DNA from: JAJTHC01 sp044348005
GTDB lineage: Bacteria; Cyanobacteriota; Vampirovibrionia; Vampirovibrionales; JAJTHC01
NCBI GenBank assembly: GCA_044348005.1
Contig: JBIKTR010000001.1
Location: forward strand, 1-64,000
Length of the DNA stretch: 64,000 nt
Reading direction: 5' to 3'
Shown: positions 1 to 7,327 of the stretch, in pieces
Numbering within the stretch: position 1 is the stretch's first letter
Layout of the letters: each line of letters begins with the position of its first letter
Translations under genes and position numbers: made by a program
The notes under the pieces: generated by a model
Seen by the model: the letters and a program-made list of their open reading frames with translations, nothing else
What the model was told of the DNA's origin: nothing
The model's database searches: none

Positions 1-70
1 GCAATAATTCGCGAAATTTACGTTCAGAAATGTGCGACTGTTTATAATACTTATTTTTACTAGGATTCAT
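1..70 (-). CDS. IS1595-like transposase, N-terminal fragment cut by window edge
   Basis: Reading leftwards from an ATG at 70, the 23 visible codons give a basic start ending in SHISERKFRELL with no stop before the window edge. From memory this resembles the N-terminus of IS1595-family DDE transposases (NKY..RSKISEAKFR..), which precedes their helix-turn-helix region. The rest lies outside the window, so it cannot be said whether the element is intact. The bases to the right (71 to about 130) would hold the left end of the element. The call rests on only 23 residues. Confidence 0.45.
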   Translation of the reverse strand, partial: MNPSKNKYYKQSHISERKFRELL

Positions 71-211
71 AATACTTTAGCCTATCATAAAATTAGCTAA
101 AGTTTACCAGACCCAAGGGTATTTTGAACATACAGATATATGCCCTGAAGAATACGAACCTAAAAGTCAAGAGTAACCATAAAAACCTCCCTTTCTCACA
201 ATAAAGAACGC
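71..211. other. Non-coding, probable IS terminus and flank
   Basis: No gene is supported here. If the leftward transposase is real, the inverted terminal repeat should lie near 95-120, where the strand antiparallel to the gene carries AGTTTACCAGACCC. The partner end is outside the window, so the boundary cannot be confirmed. Confidence 0.3.
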
Positions 212-240
212 TTGCATTGTCACTATGTTTTGCTTAGACT
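212..240 (+). promoter_or_regulatory. Probable sigma70-type promoter of rpsR
   Basis: A -35 box TTGCAT (212-217) and a -10 box TAGACT (235-240) are separated by exactly 17 bp, with a TGC just before the -10. Transcription would start near 247. The rpsR message would then have an untranslated leader of about 245 nt. Confidence 0.55.
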
Positions 241-493
241 AAAAGGGTATTGCTTGCAAGAGTCGGTTTTCGTCTCTTGTACCCGAGTCGCCTGTGACGA
301 CAGCACTACCGTTTATCACAGTGAATACCTTATTAAATGAGTGAATAGCGTGTTAGGCTATTCTAGGAGCCTAGATTTTTTGTGAGGGCGTGTAGATGAC
401 CTACATAACTGAACAAAAAATCGTAGCGACAACGAAGAAACAACACGACATTTAATCGTTTGAAAGGTATGAATAGGAAAGGAACGTCTCCCC
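241..493 (+). promoter_or_regulatory. Structured 5' leader of rpsR
   Basis: Five helices can be drawn in this leader. GGGTA (245-249) pairs with TACCC (280-284) and encloses CAAGAG/CTCTTG (257-262/274-279), leaving a 7-nt bulge. CTGTGA/TCACAG is at 292-297/316-321. TAGGCT/AGCCTA is at 354-359/368-373. ATTTTTTGT/ACAAAAAAT (375-383/413-421) encloses TGTAG/CTACA (391-395/401-405). The last three helices reappear inside a MITE at 57.7 kb with compensating base changes. A role in autoregulation of S18 is possible, but no named riboswitch or r-protein leader was recognised. Confidence 0.55.
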
Positions 494-712
494 ATGATGG
501 CAGATCGTCCCAAAAAGCGTTGCTACTTTCAAGCAAACAAAATCTACTATATTGACTATAAAGACGCCAACTTATTGCGTCGTTTCTTAACGGATCGTGG
601 CAAGATTTTGCCTCGTCGCATCACGGGCGTGAGTGCGTTTTACCAACGTCGTCTCACCAAGGCCATTAAACGCGCCAGAGCCGCTGCGATTTTACCTTAC
701 GTTTACGACTAA
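494..712 (+). CDS. rpsR: 30S ribosomal protein S18
   Basis: S18 binds 16S rRNA as a dimer with S6 in the small-subunit platform. The 72-residue product has the family pattern: a basic N-terminus with KKRCYF, then YIDYKDANLLRRFLTDRGKILPRRITG and a basic C-terminus. Length is normal. Two adjacent ATGs (494 and 497) follow AAAGGA at 478-483; the first has the better spacing. It stands apart from rpsF and instead precedes rpsB-tsf. It is preceded by a long structured leader, which is unusual for this gene. Confidence 0.96.
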   Translation: MMADRPKKRCYFQANKIYYIDYKDANLLRRFLTDRGKILPRRITGVSAFYQRRLTKAIKRARAAAILPYVYD

Positions 713-720
713 ACCCGTAA

Positions 721-750
721 ACGCTCGCAAGGCTTTTAGGGCGTGATTTT
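721..750 (+). terminator. Possible weak terminator after rpsR
   Basis: ACGCTC (721-726) can pair with GGGCGT (739-744) using one G-T pair, followed by a short T-run. The stem is weak, so read-through into rpsB is possible. Confidence 0.35.
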
Positions 751-904
751 GTTTAAACCCTTTTTTGTTATTATTGTTGTGAAAATCGTTTCTGAACTCT
801 GGCGTTTGTAAGCGATTGAAAACAAAGCCTCTTCCCTAAAAGTCTTTGCTTACACTTATGACTACTTAATTATTATTTACCTTTAACACAATGGAGTTCA
901 TCCC

Positions 905-1711
905 ATGCCAGTGATTACACTAGAAGAATTGATGGAAGCAGGCGTCCACTTTGGCCACCAAACCAAGCGTTGGAACCCTAAAATGAAGCCTTATATTTGG
1001 GGCAAGCGCAACGGCATTTACATTATTGATTTGACCAAAACAGTGCCGTTGTTTGAACAGGCTTATGAAGTCGTCAAAGCCGTTGCCGCTTCAGGCAAAA
1101 AAGTTGTTTTTGTGGGTACTAAAAAACAAGCCGCTGATATTGTCGCTGAAGAAGCCGATCGTGTAGGAGCCTTGTACATCAACAAGCGTTGGCTAGGCGG
1201 AACGCTCACCAATGCCACTGTGATTCGCGGACGCATCCAACGTTTACGTGAACTAGAAGAGTTAGAAGCCAACGGTCACTTTGAACGTATGAATAAAAAA
1301 GAATTGGCTGTGGTCAATCGTACTTTGGCGAAGTTGCGCCGTAGCTTAGGTGGCCTTAAAAACATGCGGGGCGAACCCGGCTTAGTGGTTGTGGTGGACG
1401 TAAAACACGAGCTGAATGCTGTGCAAGAAGCGCGTAAAGCCGGTGTGCCGATTGTGTCGTTGGTGGACACCAACGCGGATCCGACCCTCAGCGACTACAA
1501 CATTCCCGGTAATGATGATGCGTTGAAATCCATTCGCTTGATTATTGGGCGTTTGGCTGATGCGATTATAGAAGGCAACGCGGAGCGTGAAAATGCGTTG
1601 GCTGTTGCCAAAGAAGCGTCTAAATCGCCTGCTAAAGAAGCCCCACAAGCTTCTGTTGCGGAAGAAACCGCTATGCCTACCCAAGAAGTTGCGGAAGAAG
1701 CCAACGCGTAG
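905..1711 (+). CDS. rpsB: 30S ribosomal protein S2
   Basis: S2 joins the small subunit late, through S1. The 268 residues begin MPVITLEELMEAGVHFGHQTKRWNPKMKPYI, followed by FVGTKKQA and RWLGGTLTN, all family hallmarks. A further S2 signature ends in PIVSLVDTNADP. The C-terminus (about 230-268) is an Ala/Glu/Pro-rich tail typical of cyanobacterial-like S2 proteins. GGAG precedes the ATG. It pairs with tsf downstream in the conserved rpsB-tsf order, about 115 bp apart. Confidence 0.97.
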   Translation: MPVITLEELMEAGVHFGHQTKRWNPKMKPYIWGKRNGIYIIDLTKTVPLFEQAYEVVKAVAASGKKVVFVGTKKQAADIVAEEADRVGALYINKRWLGGTLTNATVIRGRIQRLRELEELEANGHFERMNKKELAVVNRTLAKLRRSLGGLKNMRGEPGLVVVVDVKHELNAVQEARKAGVPIVSLVDTNADPTLSDYNIPGNDDALKSIRLIIGRLADAIIEGNAERENALAVAKEASKSPAKEAPQASVAEETAMPTQEVAEEANA

Positions 1712-1715
1712 CGAC

Positions 1716-1762
1716 GAAGAAGAGGGGTTGCCCTAAAGTTTCAGAAAAACTCCCTCTTCTTC
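1716..1762 (+). terminator. Intercistronic hairpin between rpsB and tsf
   Basis: GAAGAAGAGGG (1716-1726) pairs perfectly with CCCTCTTCTTC (1752-1762) over 11 bp with a 25-nt loop. No T-run follows, so it is more likely an mRNA processing, stability or attenuation structure than a strong terminator. Confidence 0.5.
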
Positions 1763-1825
1763 ACATTCCCTTGATGATTAGACCCTAAATGACCCCTGAA
1801 TTAAAGGATGATAAAGGAATTACGT

Positions 1826-2716
1826 ATGATGTCCGTGTCAATGCAAGCCATTAAAGAACTTCGTGAACAAACAGGCGCTGGAATGATGGATGTTCGTCAA
1901 GCCCTCGTCGATGCCGAAGGTGACAAGCAAAAAGCGGTTGAACTGTTGCGCCAAAAGGGTGCGGCGACCGCTGAAAAGAAAGCGTCTCGTGCCGCAGCTG
2001 AAGGAAAAGTGGCCGCCGTGTTAGAAAATGGAATCGGTGCCTTGGTTGAAGTCAATTGCGAAACTGATTTTACAGGCAATAACGAAAAGTTTTTAAGCTT
2101 GGTTGAAGGGGCTCAACAAGTGGTCATCGCTCAAGATTACCCTGATGTAGAAGCCTTTATGCAAGTCGATTACAACGGTCGCCCTTTGAAAGAGTTGTTT
2201 ACCGATGTCATTACCGCTATTCGTGAAAACATGAAAGTGGCTCGTTTTGTGCGTTACACCCCTTCCGTCAACGGTTATGTTCACGCTTATATTCACGCGG
2301 GCGGTAAAATCGGTGTGTTGGTTGAAACGGCTTGTGAAAATCCTGCATCGCTTTCAAATGAAACGTTCACCACGTTTACGAAAGACATGGCCATGCAAAT
2401 TGCCGCCTTTGCGCCTGAGTTTGTCTCTCGTTCTGAAGTGCCTGCTGAAGAAGTGGACAATGAAATCCGCATTGAAATGGGCAAAGAAGACATTCAGAAA
2501 AAGCCTGAAGCCATGCGCGGAAAAATTGTGGAAGGTCGTGTGGAAAAGAACTTAGCGCCCCGTGTCTTATTGTCTCAAGCCTATGTGAAAGACAGCAGCA
2601 AAACGATTGCTCAACTCATTGAAGACTTGAGCAAATCTTTGGGTGGCACGGTGACGATTCGTCGTTTCACCCGTTATGCCTTGGGTGAGTTGTCTCCTCC
2701 TGCTGAAGCAGAGTAA
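1826..2716 (+). CDS. tsf: Elongation factor Ts
   Basis: EF-Ts is the nucleotide-exchange factor for EF-Tu. After the start comes MQAIKELREQTGAGMMDVRQALVDA, the UBA-like N-terminal domain and first signature. VNCETDFTGNNEKF, the second signature, follows near residue 80, and two core repeats end in the C-terminal module. AAAGGA (1813-1818) is 7 nt before the ATG at 1826, so I prefer this start to the ATG at 1808, which abuts its own purine run. That gives 296 residues. It follows rpsB as usual. Confidence 0.95.
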   Translation: MMSVSMQAIKELREQTGAGMMDVRQALVDAEGDKQKAVELLRQKGAATAEKKASRAAAEGKVAAVLENGIGALVEVNCETDFTGNNEKFLSLVEGAQQVVIAQDYPDVEAFMQVDYNGRPLKELFTDVITAIRENMKVARFVRYTPSVNGYVHAYIHAGGKIGVLVETACENPASLSNETFTTFTKDMAMQIAAFAPEFVSRSEVPAEEVDNEIRIEMGKEDIQKKPEAMRGKIVEGRVEKNLAPRVLLSQAYVKDSSKTIAQLIEDLSKSLGGTVTIRRFTRYALGELSPPAEAE

Positions 2717-2740
2717 GCTCTTTCCACTTCTATTGCTTAT

Positions 2741-2776
2741 AAAAAACCGTCTTTGTGTAAAAGCAGGCGGTTTTTT
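2741..2776 (+). terminator. Rho-independent terminator of tsf
   Basis: AAAAAACCG (2741-2749) pairs with CGGTTTTTT (2768-2776), with a possible inner CTTT/AAAG helix. The 3' arm doubles as the T-run. Confidence 0.7.
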
Positions 2777-2795
2777 AATCGTGTTTTATCTTTCG

Positions 2796-2830
2796 AACAC
2801 TATAGTTGGGAACCCCCTTTTTATAGTGTT
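2796..2830. repeat. Back-to-back MITE-type ends
   Basis: AACACTATA (2796-2804) and TATAGTGTT (2822-2830) form a perfect 9-bp inverted repeat around 17 bp. The same 9-mer is the outermost part of the terminal repeats of the MITE copies at 37.5, 57.7 and 59.2 kb, but here the ends point away from each other. It may be the scar between two insertions, or a chance hairpin. Confidence 0.4.
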
Positions 2831-2990
2831 TTTACGTCAACGTGCTGTGAAAAAAGTGCGTCAAAAAGAAATGACTCAAACCGAAGTCGCTAAACTCTTT
2901 AAAACAAAAAACACAAGAAACTTCAACCCTCTCGCCTGCCCCCCTGCCAGCGATGTAAAAATGGCCTAATTTCGTGTGTCGGAAAGTCTG

Positions 2991-3116
2991 TTTTTTGGCC
3001 ACGAAAGTCGGTTTTCTGGCCACGAAAGTCCGATTTCTGGCCACGAAAGTCCGTTTTTTGGCCACGAAAGTCCGTTTTCTGGCCACGAAAGTCCGTTTTT
3101 TGGCCACGAAAGTCTG
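2991..3116. repeat. 21-bp tandem repeat, six units
   Basis: Six direct units of exactly 21 bp start at 2991, 3012, 3033, 3054, 3075 and 3096. Each contains the invariant GGCCACGAAAGTC and a T-rich part with one or two substitutions. A degenerate half-unit precedes at 2980-2990. There are no unique spacers, so this is not CRISPR. All units keep the reading frame because 21 is a multiple of 3, which creates spurious open frames on both strands. A two-unit copy lies after groEL at 31956. Confidence 0.85.
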
Positions 3117-3235
3117 TTTTTTACTCTATTTTCAAGGATTTTTTGAGGGTGCGAAGGCTTCTTGAAAAAAGCCAGTCCTTTTCAGTATACCCTATTTTTT
3201 AGCACTTTGCCCAGTGGCTAAACCCCACGATTTTT
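3117..3235. repeat. Structured tail of the 21-bp repeat element
   Basis: This roughly 115-bp stretch is shared, with substitutions and small indels, with 31998-32112. In both copies it directly follows the tandem units. It contains a GGCTT/AAGCC hairpin around CTTGAAA and, near its end, GTGG paired with CCAC around CTAAA. The remaining sequence to 3386 is A/T-rich and shows no gene. Confidence 0.65.
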
Positions 3236-3383
3236 TTACATGTTTATACCGTTTAAACGAAGAGACCATAGCCTGTTTTACTTGTTACTTGAAAGCGCCT
3301 TGTCTTTTACTATAGAGTGTTCAAAATAGTGTCCAAAAACCTCCTTCAGCCCCGCGTTAGAATGCTAAAAATGAGCTAAAATA

Positions 3384-3392
3384 TGCTATACT
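3384..3392 (+). promoter_or_regulatory. Extended -10 promoter, secreted protein gene
   Basis: TGC followed by TATACT (3387-3392) lies 38 bp before the ATG at 3430. The same TGC/CGC-TATACT or TGCTACACT pattern recurs before several genes in this window. No convincing -35 box is visible. Confidence 0.5.
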
Positions 3393-3429
3393 ATAAAAGT
3401 CGCCTCACCAACTCATAAGGAAAGTAATT

Positions 3430-4164
3430 ATGTCAAAAAAAATCGATGCTTTTTTTTCAGCTCTGCTTATTCTAGGAATTCTTACTGGAAGTTTTTCGGT
3501 GGCTTACGCCAACCGCTCCGCTATTCAACGCTTGAATGTGCAACGCCTGCCAAAGCCCAACCAACTTTATTTGCCCAACGCCTTTTACCGAAACAAAATA
3601 AACACCATCACCCTAAAGGCCAACCCTGGGCAAGAAGTTGTGGTGTTATACCGTTACTTGCCTTCAGGCGATCAAAGCCTCCCCGCTGAAAAATTGAACG
3701 TGCATTTTTCAGCGAACCAAAGCGTACAGCAGGTTCAAATCCCCTTGCCCAGCACCGAAGTCTTTCAAGAAGTCCCCGCGAGTTCCCCGTTTAAAAAAGA
3801 AAAAGAACCCGCGCTTCGCTATCAATTTAATGCCATTCAGATTGAAGCCGTGCGTATAGATGCCCACGGCCACGTGCTAGAAAAAATTCAACCTGTTGAA
3901 GCCTCTGGCCTGGCTGGGGGTCAAGATGTCCTCCCACTTTTAGAGCCTTACGTGTCGACACAAGCTTCTGTTATGCCCACCGTGCAAGGGTTGGATCACA
4001 ACACGATGCGCAGCGTGCAAAGCATGGTCGATCTCGCTGGCGATGAAGAAAAACGCAAGCGTCTGCAATATGACGGTTCCATTAACCGAGCCCGTAGCCT
4101 AGATCGTAACACCTTCATTGACGGTGGTCTAAAAACCTCTATCCCCGGGCATCCTGTCCATTAA
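3430..4164 (+). CDS. Secreted protein of unknown function
   Basis: The 244-residue product is not recognised. It starts with a short basic stretch, a hydrophobic segment (about 8-24) and a likely signal peptidase site after AYA at 27, so it is predicted to be exported. The mature part is mixed polar with Pro-rich segments and a Gln/Val-rich central region. No catalytic motif or repeat domain is visible. AAGGAAAG precedes the ATG and the gene has its own extended -10 promoter. It stands alone between the repeat element and ridA. Confidence 0.75.
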   Translation: MSKKIDAFFSALLILGILTGSFSVAYANRSAIQRLNVQRLPKPNQLYLPNAFYRNKINTITLKANPGQEVVVLYRYLPSGDQSLPAEKLNVHFSANQSVQQVQIPLPSTEVFQEVPASSPFKKEKEPALRYQFNAIQIEAVRIDAHGHVLEKIQPVEASGLAGGQDVLPLLEPYVSTQASVMPTVQGLDHNTMRSVQSMVDLAGDEEKRKRLQYDGSINRARSLDRNTFIDGGLKTSIPGHPVH

Positions 4165-4324
4165 GGCACTCGTGTTCGCACAACGGTGCTAAGCGACTGT
4201 TTTAAGCAATTTGTTTAAATGACGCGTTTCAAAGACTTTGAAGGGCGGTTACTTTACATTTGTCTTTCTTCCACGTATGCTAGGACTACGTTTTGACCCT
4301 ATGCCTATAAGGAAGCCCTTTGCC

Positions 4325-4795
4325 ATGAAGAACACTCCAGCCTCTGCTAAAACCCTCGCCCAGTGGGACGCTGAGCTCCCTGAAGCCCCCTTGCCTGTGG
4401 CGTCTTATATTCCCTGCAAGCAAGTCGGCAACTTGATTTTCACCAGTGGCATGCTCCCCATGCAACAGGGTGAACTGCTCTACAAAGGTCGTGTGGGTAC
4501 CGATGTTTCTTTGGAAGACGCTCAAGCCGCTGCTCGCTTGTGTATTTTAAATGCGTTGAGTGTCATTAAAGCCCAAGTGGGCAGTTTGAGCAAGGTCAAG
4601 CAAGTGGTAAAGGTCACAGGCTTTGTGATGGGAGCTGACGATTTTTACCATCAGCCTGCCGTCATCAACGGAGCTTCCAACACGCTTACCGAAGTCTTTG
4701 GTTTAGAACTGGGTCAACACGCGCGTTCCGCTGTGGGGGTTGCCAATTTACCCTTAGAAGCCCCTGTAGAAATTGAACTTATTGTGGAAGTTTAA
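4325..4795 (+). CDS. RidA/YjgF-family enamine/imine deaminase
   Basis: RidA proteins hydrolyse reactive enamines/imines released by PLP enzymes and form trimers. From the ATG at 4325 the product is 156 residues, the length of the longer YjgF/UK114-like subgroup. Visible features are VGNLIFTSGMLPM, LGQHARSAVGVANLPLEAPVEIEL (the conserved R..VGV..LP....VE..) and the terminal IVEV. The frame is open upstream to 4238, but the preceding 29 residues do not fit the family and AAGGA sits just before 4325. The active-site arginine of the R-SAVGV motif is present. Confidence 0.88.
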   Translation: MKNTPASAKTLAQWDAELPEAPLPVASYIPCKQVGNLIFTSGMLPMQQGELLYKGRVGTDVSLEDAQAAARLCILNALSVIKAQVGSLSKVKQVVKVTGFVMGADDFYHQPAVINGASNTLTEVFGLELGQHARSAVGVANLPLEAPVEIELIVEV

Positions 4796-4804
4796 CCGAC
4801 TCTC

Positions 4805-4823
4805 GGGTGGTTCTCACCCTTTT
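4805..4823 (+). terminator. Short terminator after the RidA gene
   Basis: GGGTG (4805-4809) and CACCC (4815-4819) flank a 5-nt loop and are followed by TTTT. It lies 10 bp past the stop codon. Confidence 0.5.
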
Positions 4824-4860
4824 ATCGTCCTGCTTGCCTAAAACAAAGTGACCTTAGCCC

Positions 4861-5661
4861 ATGCCTGCCCCCCCCTCTTTACTTCTTAGCTTACCGTCTT
4901 TTTCACTGGTGACGGCTTTTGTCCTAGGGGCTTTACATGCCTTAGAACCCGGTCATGGCAAAATTGTGATTGCCACTTACATGGGGCAACCCACCGCCAC
5001 TTACGCGGATGTGTTAAAGCTTGGGGGAGTGATCATCTTTGCACATGGGTTGGTGTTATGGCTAGGGGTCGCCTTGTTTTTTAACCTACTAAATCATACG
5101 CAAGGGATTCCCGCCATTTGGTTTAATCTCTTACAACTGGTTTCCGCCACATTTGTGGTGATATTGGGCTTAAATATGTTGCGTCGGACTCAACACCTTA
5201 TGACGCCCACTAAACAAAACGCTACTTCACAAGCGGATCTGCTAGACTCTTTAGAAGCCCTAAAGCCCTGCTCGACTTCTTGCCAACATAGTGAAAACGA
5301 CGTGGCGCAAGCGTCTATTTTAAAGGCTACCAGCGTGTGGCAACGTAATAAGGAATTGTTTTTATTGGGCTTAATGAGCGGGTTGCGCCCCTGCCCATTG
5401 ACGCTTTCAAGCTTAAGTTTAGCCATTAGCTTAGGGCAATGGAAGGCCTTCGCGTTTGTAGTGGTTTTTAGCATAGGGATGTCTTGCATGTTGATGTGCT
5501 TTGGGATTTTGGGCAAGCTAGGAGGCATTGGCTTAGAAAAAGGATCCAAGCAGTGGTCGGGCTTGCAACAGGTGCAAGGCTGGTTTTTAAAAGTCGCTGG
5601 GGCCTTGGTGCTGGTTATGGGACTTTATTTTGTGTGGCATAGCCTTCAATCCTTTAAATAA
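4861..5661 (+). CDS. NicO/RcnA-type nickel/cobalt transporter
   Basis: The 266-residue integral membrane protein carries HALEPGHGKIV near residue 28, the hallmark of the NicO (RcnA/high-affinity nickel transport) family, and GLRPCPLTLSSL near 175, its second conserved helix. About six hydrophobic segments are visible. The soluble loop between helices 3 and 4 (about 115-150) is polar and has three Cys and a His, a possible metal-binding site. Export of Ni2+/Co2+ is more likely than import given the RcnA resemblance. The gene converges on the thioredoxin-like gene and overlaps it by 8 bp. Confidence 0.8.
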   Translation: MPAPPSLLLSLPSFSLVTAFVLGALHALEPGHGKIVIATYMGQPTATYADVLKLGGVIIFAHGLVLWLGVALFFNLLNHTQGIPAIWFNLLQLVSATFVVILGLNMLRRTQHLMTPTKQNATSQADLLDSLEALKPCSTSCQHSENDVAQASILKATSVWQRNKELFLLGLMSGLRPCPLTLSSLSLAISLGQWKAFAFVVVFSIGMSCMLMCFGILGKLGGIGLEKGSKQWSGLQQVQGWFLKVAGALVLVMGLYFVWHSLQSFK

Positions 5662-6169
5662 CACAGTTATGCTTGGGGTCATGTTGCTTCAAGCTTTTTT
5701 GAATCACTTGCTTGATTAGGGCTGTATTCGTTTTACCTGCTTCACTCAAACGCTCTAATAAAGGCACGGTCGTCTTCTTCATTGCACGAGGCTCAAAAAT
5801 AAAGAAGGCTGGGACTTTCGTGACCTTAAATAAATCCACATACAAGCGGTTTTCGGCTTTTTCAGCCTCAATGGGCAGTAGGCTCAAGCAACGCTGAAAG
5901 GATTTTTTCTCACTCAATTCATACAACAAAGGCGTGATTTGCTGGCAGGTCACGCAAGAATCTTGGTAGAATTCGACCAATAATCGAGGCGTCTTGGCTT
6001 CGCTGATGCGTTGAGGCACAGGCACGTTCGCCGCTTTATCATAGCTTGAAGGGTAGCGAAAAAAGGCGTCGGGCGATGAAAACACCTGAATCAATGACGT
6101 CCCCCAAAAGAAGAGAAGCATCCCGAAGACCAGAAGGCTGGGCGTCCAAAAATTAAGGCGTGCGTGCAT
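5654..6169 (-). CDS. Membrane-anchored thioredoxin-like protein
   Basis: An N-terminal hydrophobic helix (about 10-30) anchors a periplasmic thioredoxin-like domain. That domain has the redox motif CVTC near residue 72 preceded by LVEFYQDS, and the cis-proline loop KVPAFFIF near 118. The whole is about 171 residues. On the minus strand AAGGAG is 6 nt before the second of two ATGs, so 6169 is preferred over 6172. The Cys pair suggests a thiol reductase or oxidase, perhaps in cytochrome or envelope protein maturation. The partner is unknown. Confidence 0.8.
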   Translation of the reverse strand: MHARLNFWTPSLLVFGMLLFFWGTSLIQVFSSPDAFFRYPSSYDKAANVPVPQRISEAKTPRLLVEFYQDSCVTCQQITPLLYELSEKKSFQRCLSLLPIEAEKAENRLYVDLFKVTKVPAFFIFEPRAMKKTTVPLLERLSEAGKTNTALIKQVIQKSLKQHDPKHNCVI

Positions 6170-6187
6170 CATAAGCTCCTTGTTTAC

Positions 6188-6216
6188 TTTTCATTATAGA
6201 TTCTTTACGCTATACT
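6188..6216 (+). promoter_or_regulatory. Promoter of the HAD phosphatase gene
   Basis: TTTTCA (6188-6193), a 17-bp spacer and CGC-TATACT (6211-6216) lie about 60 bp before the start. The -10 matches the recurrent motif in this window. Confidence 0.5.
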
Positions 6217-6279
6217 GACAAGGGTCTTTGCCATACGTTCATACCGTTTTATTGGTATCAGAAGGAATCTGCCTCTGTG

Positions 6280-7134
6280 ATGTCTATAGAAACAACCCCT
6301 ATTTTATTCCCCGCTTATGCCCACCCAATCAAGATGGTCGTCTGTGATTTAGATGGCACCTTGGTGCAGTCTGATTTAAACGTCAGTCCAGCGGTGCTCG
6401 GAACCATTCAAGCCGTCAGCCAACACGGAGTAAAAGTCGTCATTGCAACAGGCCGAATGTTTCCTTCTGCGTTACCTTACGTCAAACGTTTGGGGCTACA
6501 AACCCCCGTTATTTGCTACCAAGGGGCCATGGTTCGAGACACTCATGCAGACTTTACCCTTCGCTATAACAACCCTGTTCCACTGGAGTTGGCTCAGGAC
6601 ATTGTTCGCTACTGCCAACGCCACCACATCCACATTAACGTCTATGTCAATGATGTCTTGCATAGTCAACCGCATGAGCTGTATGTGGATGAATACAAAC
6701 GAACCTCTTCAATTGAACCCGTGTTGCTGGAAGACGTCTTAAACATTTTACAAGTCGATGCTCCGCCTAAAATGGTGGTGATCAATAATGACCCCCACGT
6801 ATTAGAAGCGGTACGAGCCTATTTATTAGAAACCTATGGGGCTAAACGCATCGGGGTGTGTAAGTCTCGGCATAATTTTCTGGAATTAACGGCGCCTGAT
6901 GTGAGTAAATGGTCCGCAGTGGTGGCGTTGGCGGAACAATGGGGCATTCTACCACAAGAAATCATGTGCCTTGGCGATGAAGAAAATGATGTGGCGATGC
7001 TACGCGGAGAGGGTTTGGGGCTGGCCATGGCCAACGGACCGCTCGCCGTCCAACGCCAAGCCAAAGGCATTGTGCCACACATATTAGAAGATGGTGCGGC
7101 GCAAGCCATGAGATATTACATATTAGATCGATAA
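6280..7134 (+). CDS. HAD-superfamily phosphatase, Cof type
   Basis: Cof-type HAD proteins dephosphorylate small sugar phosphates or nucleotides such as FMN or PLP. The catalytic DLDGTL is near residue 23, motif II is VVIATGR, and motif III/IV is KWSAVVAL...GDEENDVAMLRG near 235, where GDEENDVAML matches the family's GDxxNDxxM. A C2-type cap lies between. Length, about 284 residues, is typical. An in-frame GTG at 6277 directly precedes the ATG at 6280; GAAGGA at 6261-6266 could serve either. It is monocistronic with its own promoter. Confidence 0.9.
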   Translation: MSIETTPILFPAYAHPIKMVVCDLDGTLVQSDLNVSPAVLGTIQAVSQHGVKVVIATGRMFPSALPYVKRLGLQTPVICYQGAMVRDTHADFTLRYNNPVPLELAQDIVRYCQRHHIHINVYVNDVLHSQPHELYVDEYKRTSSIEPVLLEDVLNILQVDAPPKMVVINNDPHVLEAVRAYLLETYGAKRIGVCKSRHNFLELTAPDVSKWSAVVALAEQWGILPQEIMCLGDEENDVAMLRGEGLGLAMANGPLAVQRQAKGIVPHILEDGAAQAMRYYILDR

Positions 7135-7327
7135 TTGGCCTCATCTCCTACAAAGAAAGTGTTTTTCCTAGCAAGCTATGATAGACTAAGGAGTTGTAGG
7201 GTAGACTTGTGCTAAGTCAACGAATGCCCCGTGCTAACGTGGGATCGACTCTGTTAATCGCCTTCATTGAACAAGGATATATCGTCTCATGCAAACCTCA
7301 TCTACTTTGGACAAAAAGGAGCCTGCC

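Noticed and set aside
2991..3116. CRISPR array
   Set aside because: The units are contiguous with no unique spacers, the unit is only 21 bp, and no cas gene is in the window.
2832..3165. Open frames on both strands across the 21-bp repeat (heptapeptide repeats FLATKVR and TFVARKR)
   Set aside because: They exist only because the unit length is a multiple of three. They lack ribosome-binding sites, and the two-unit copy after groEL has no matching gene.
4238..4324. Extended N-terminus for the RidA protein
   Set aside because: The extra 29 residues do not fit the family, and AAGGA supports the ATG at 4325.
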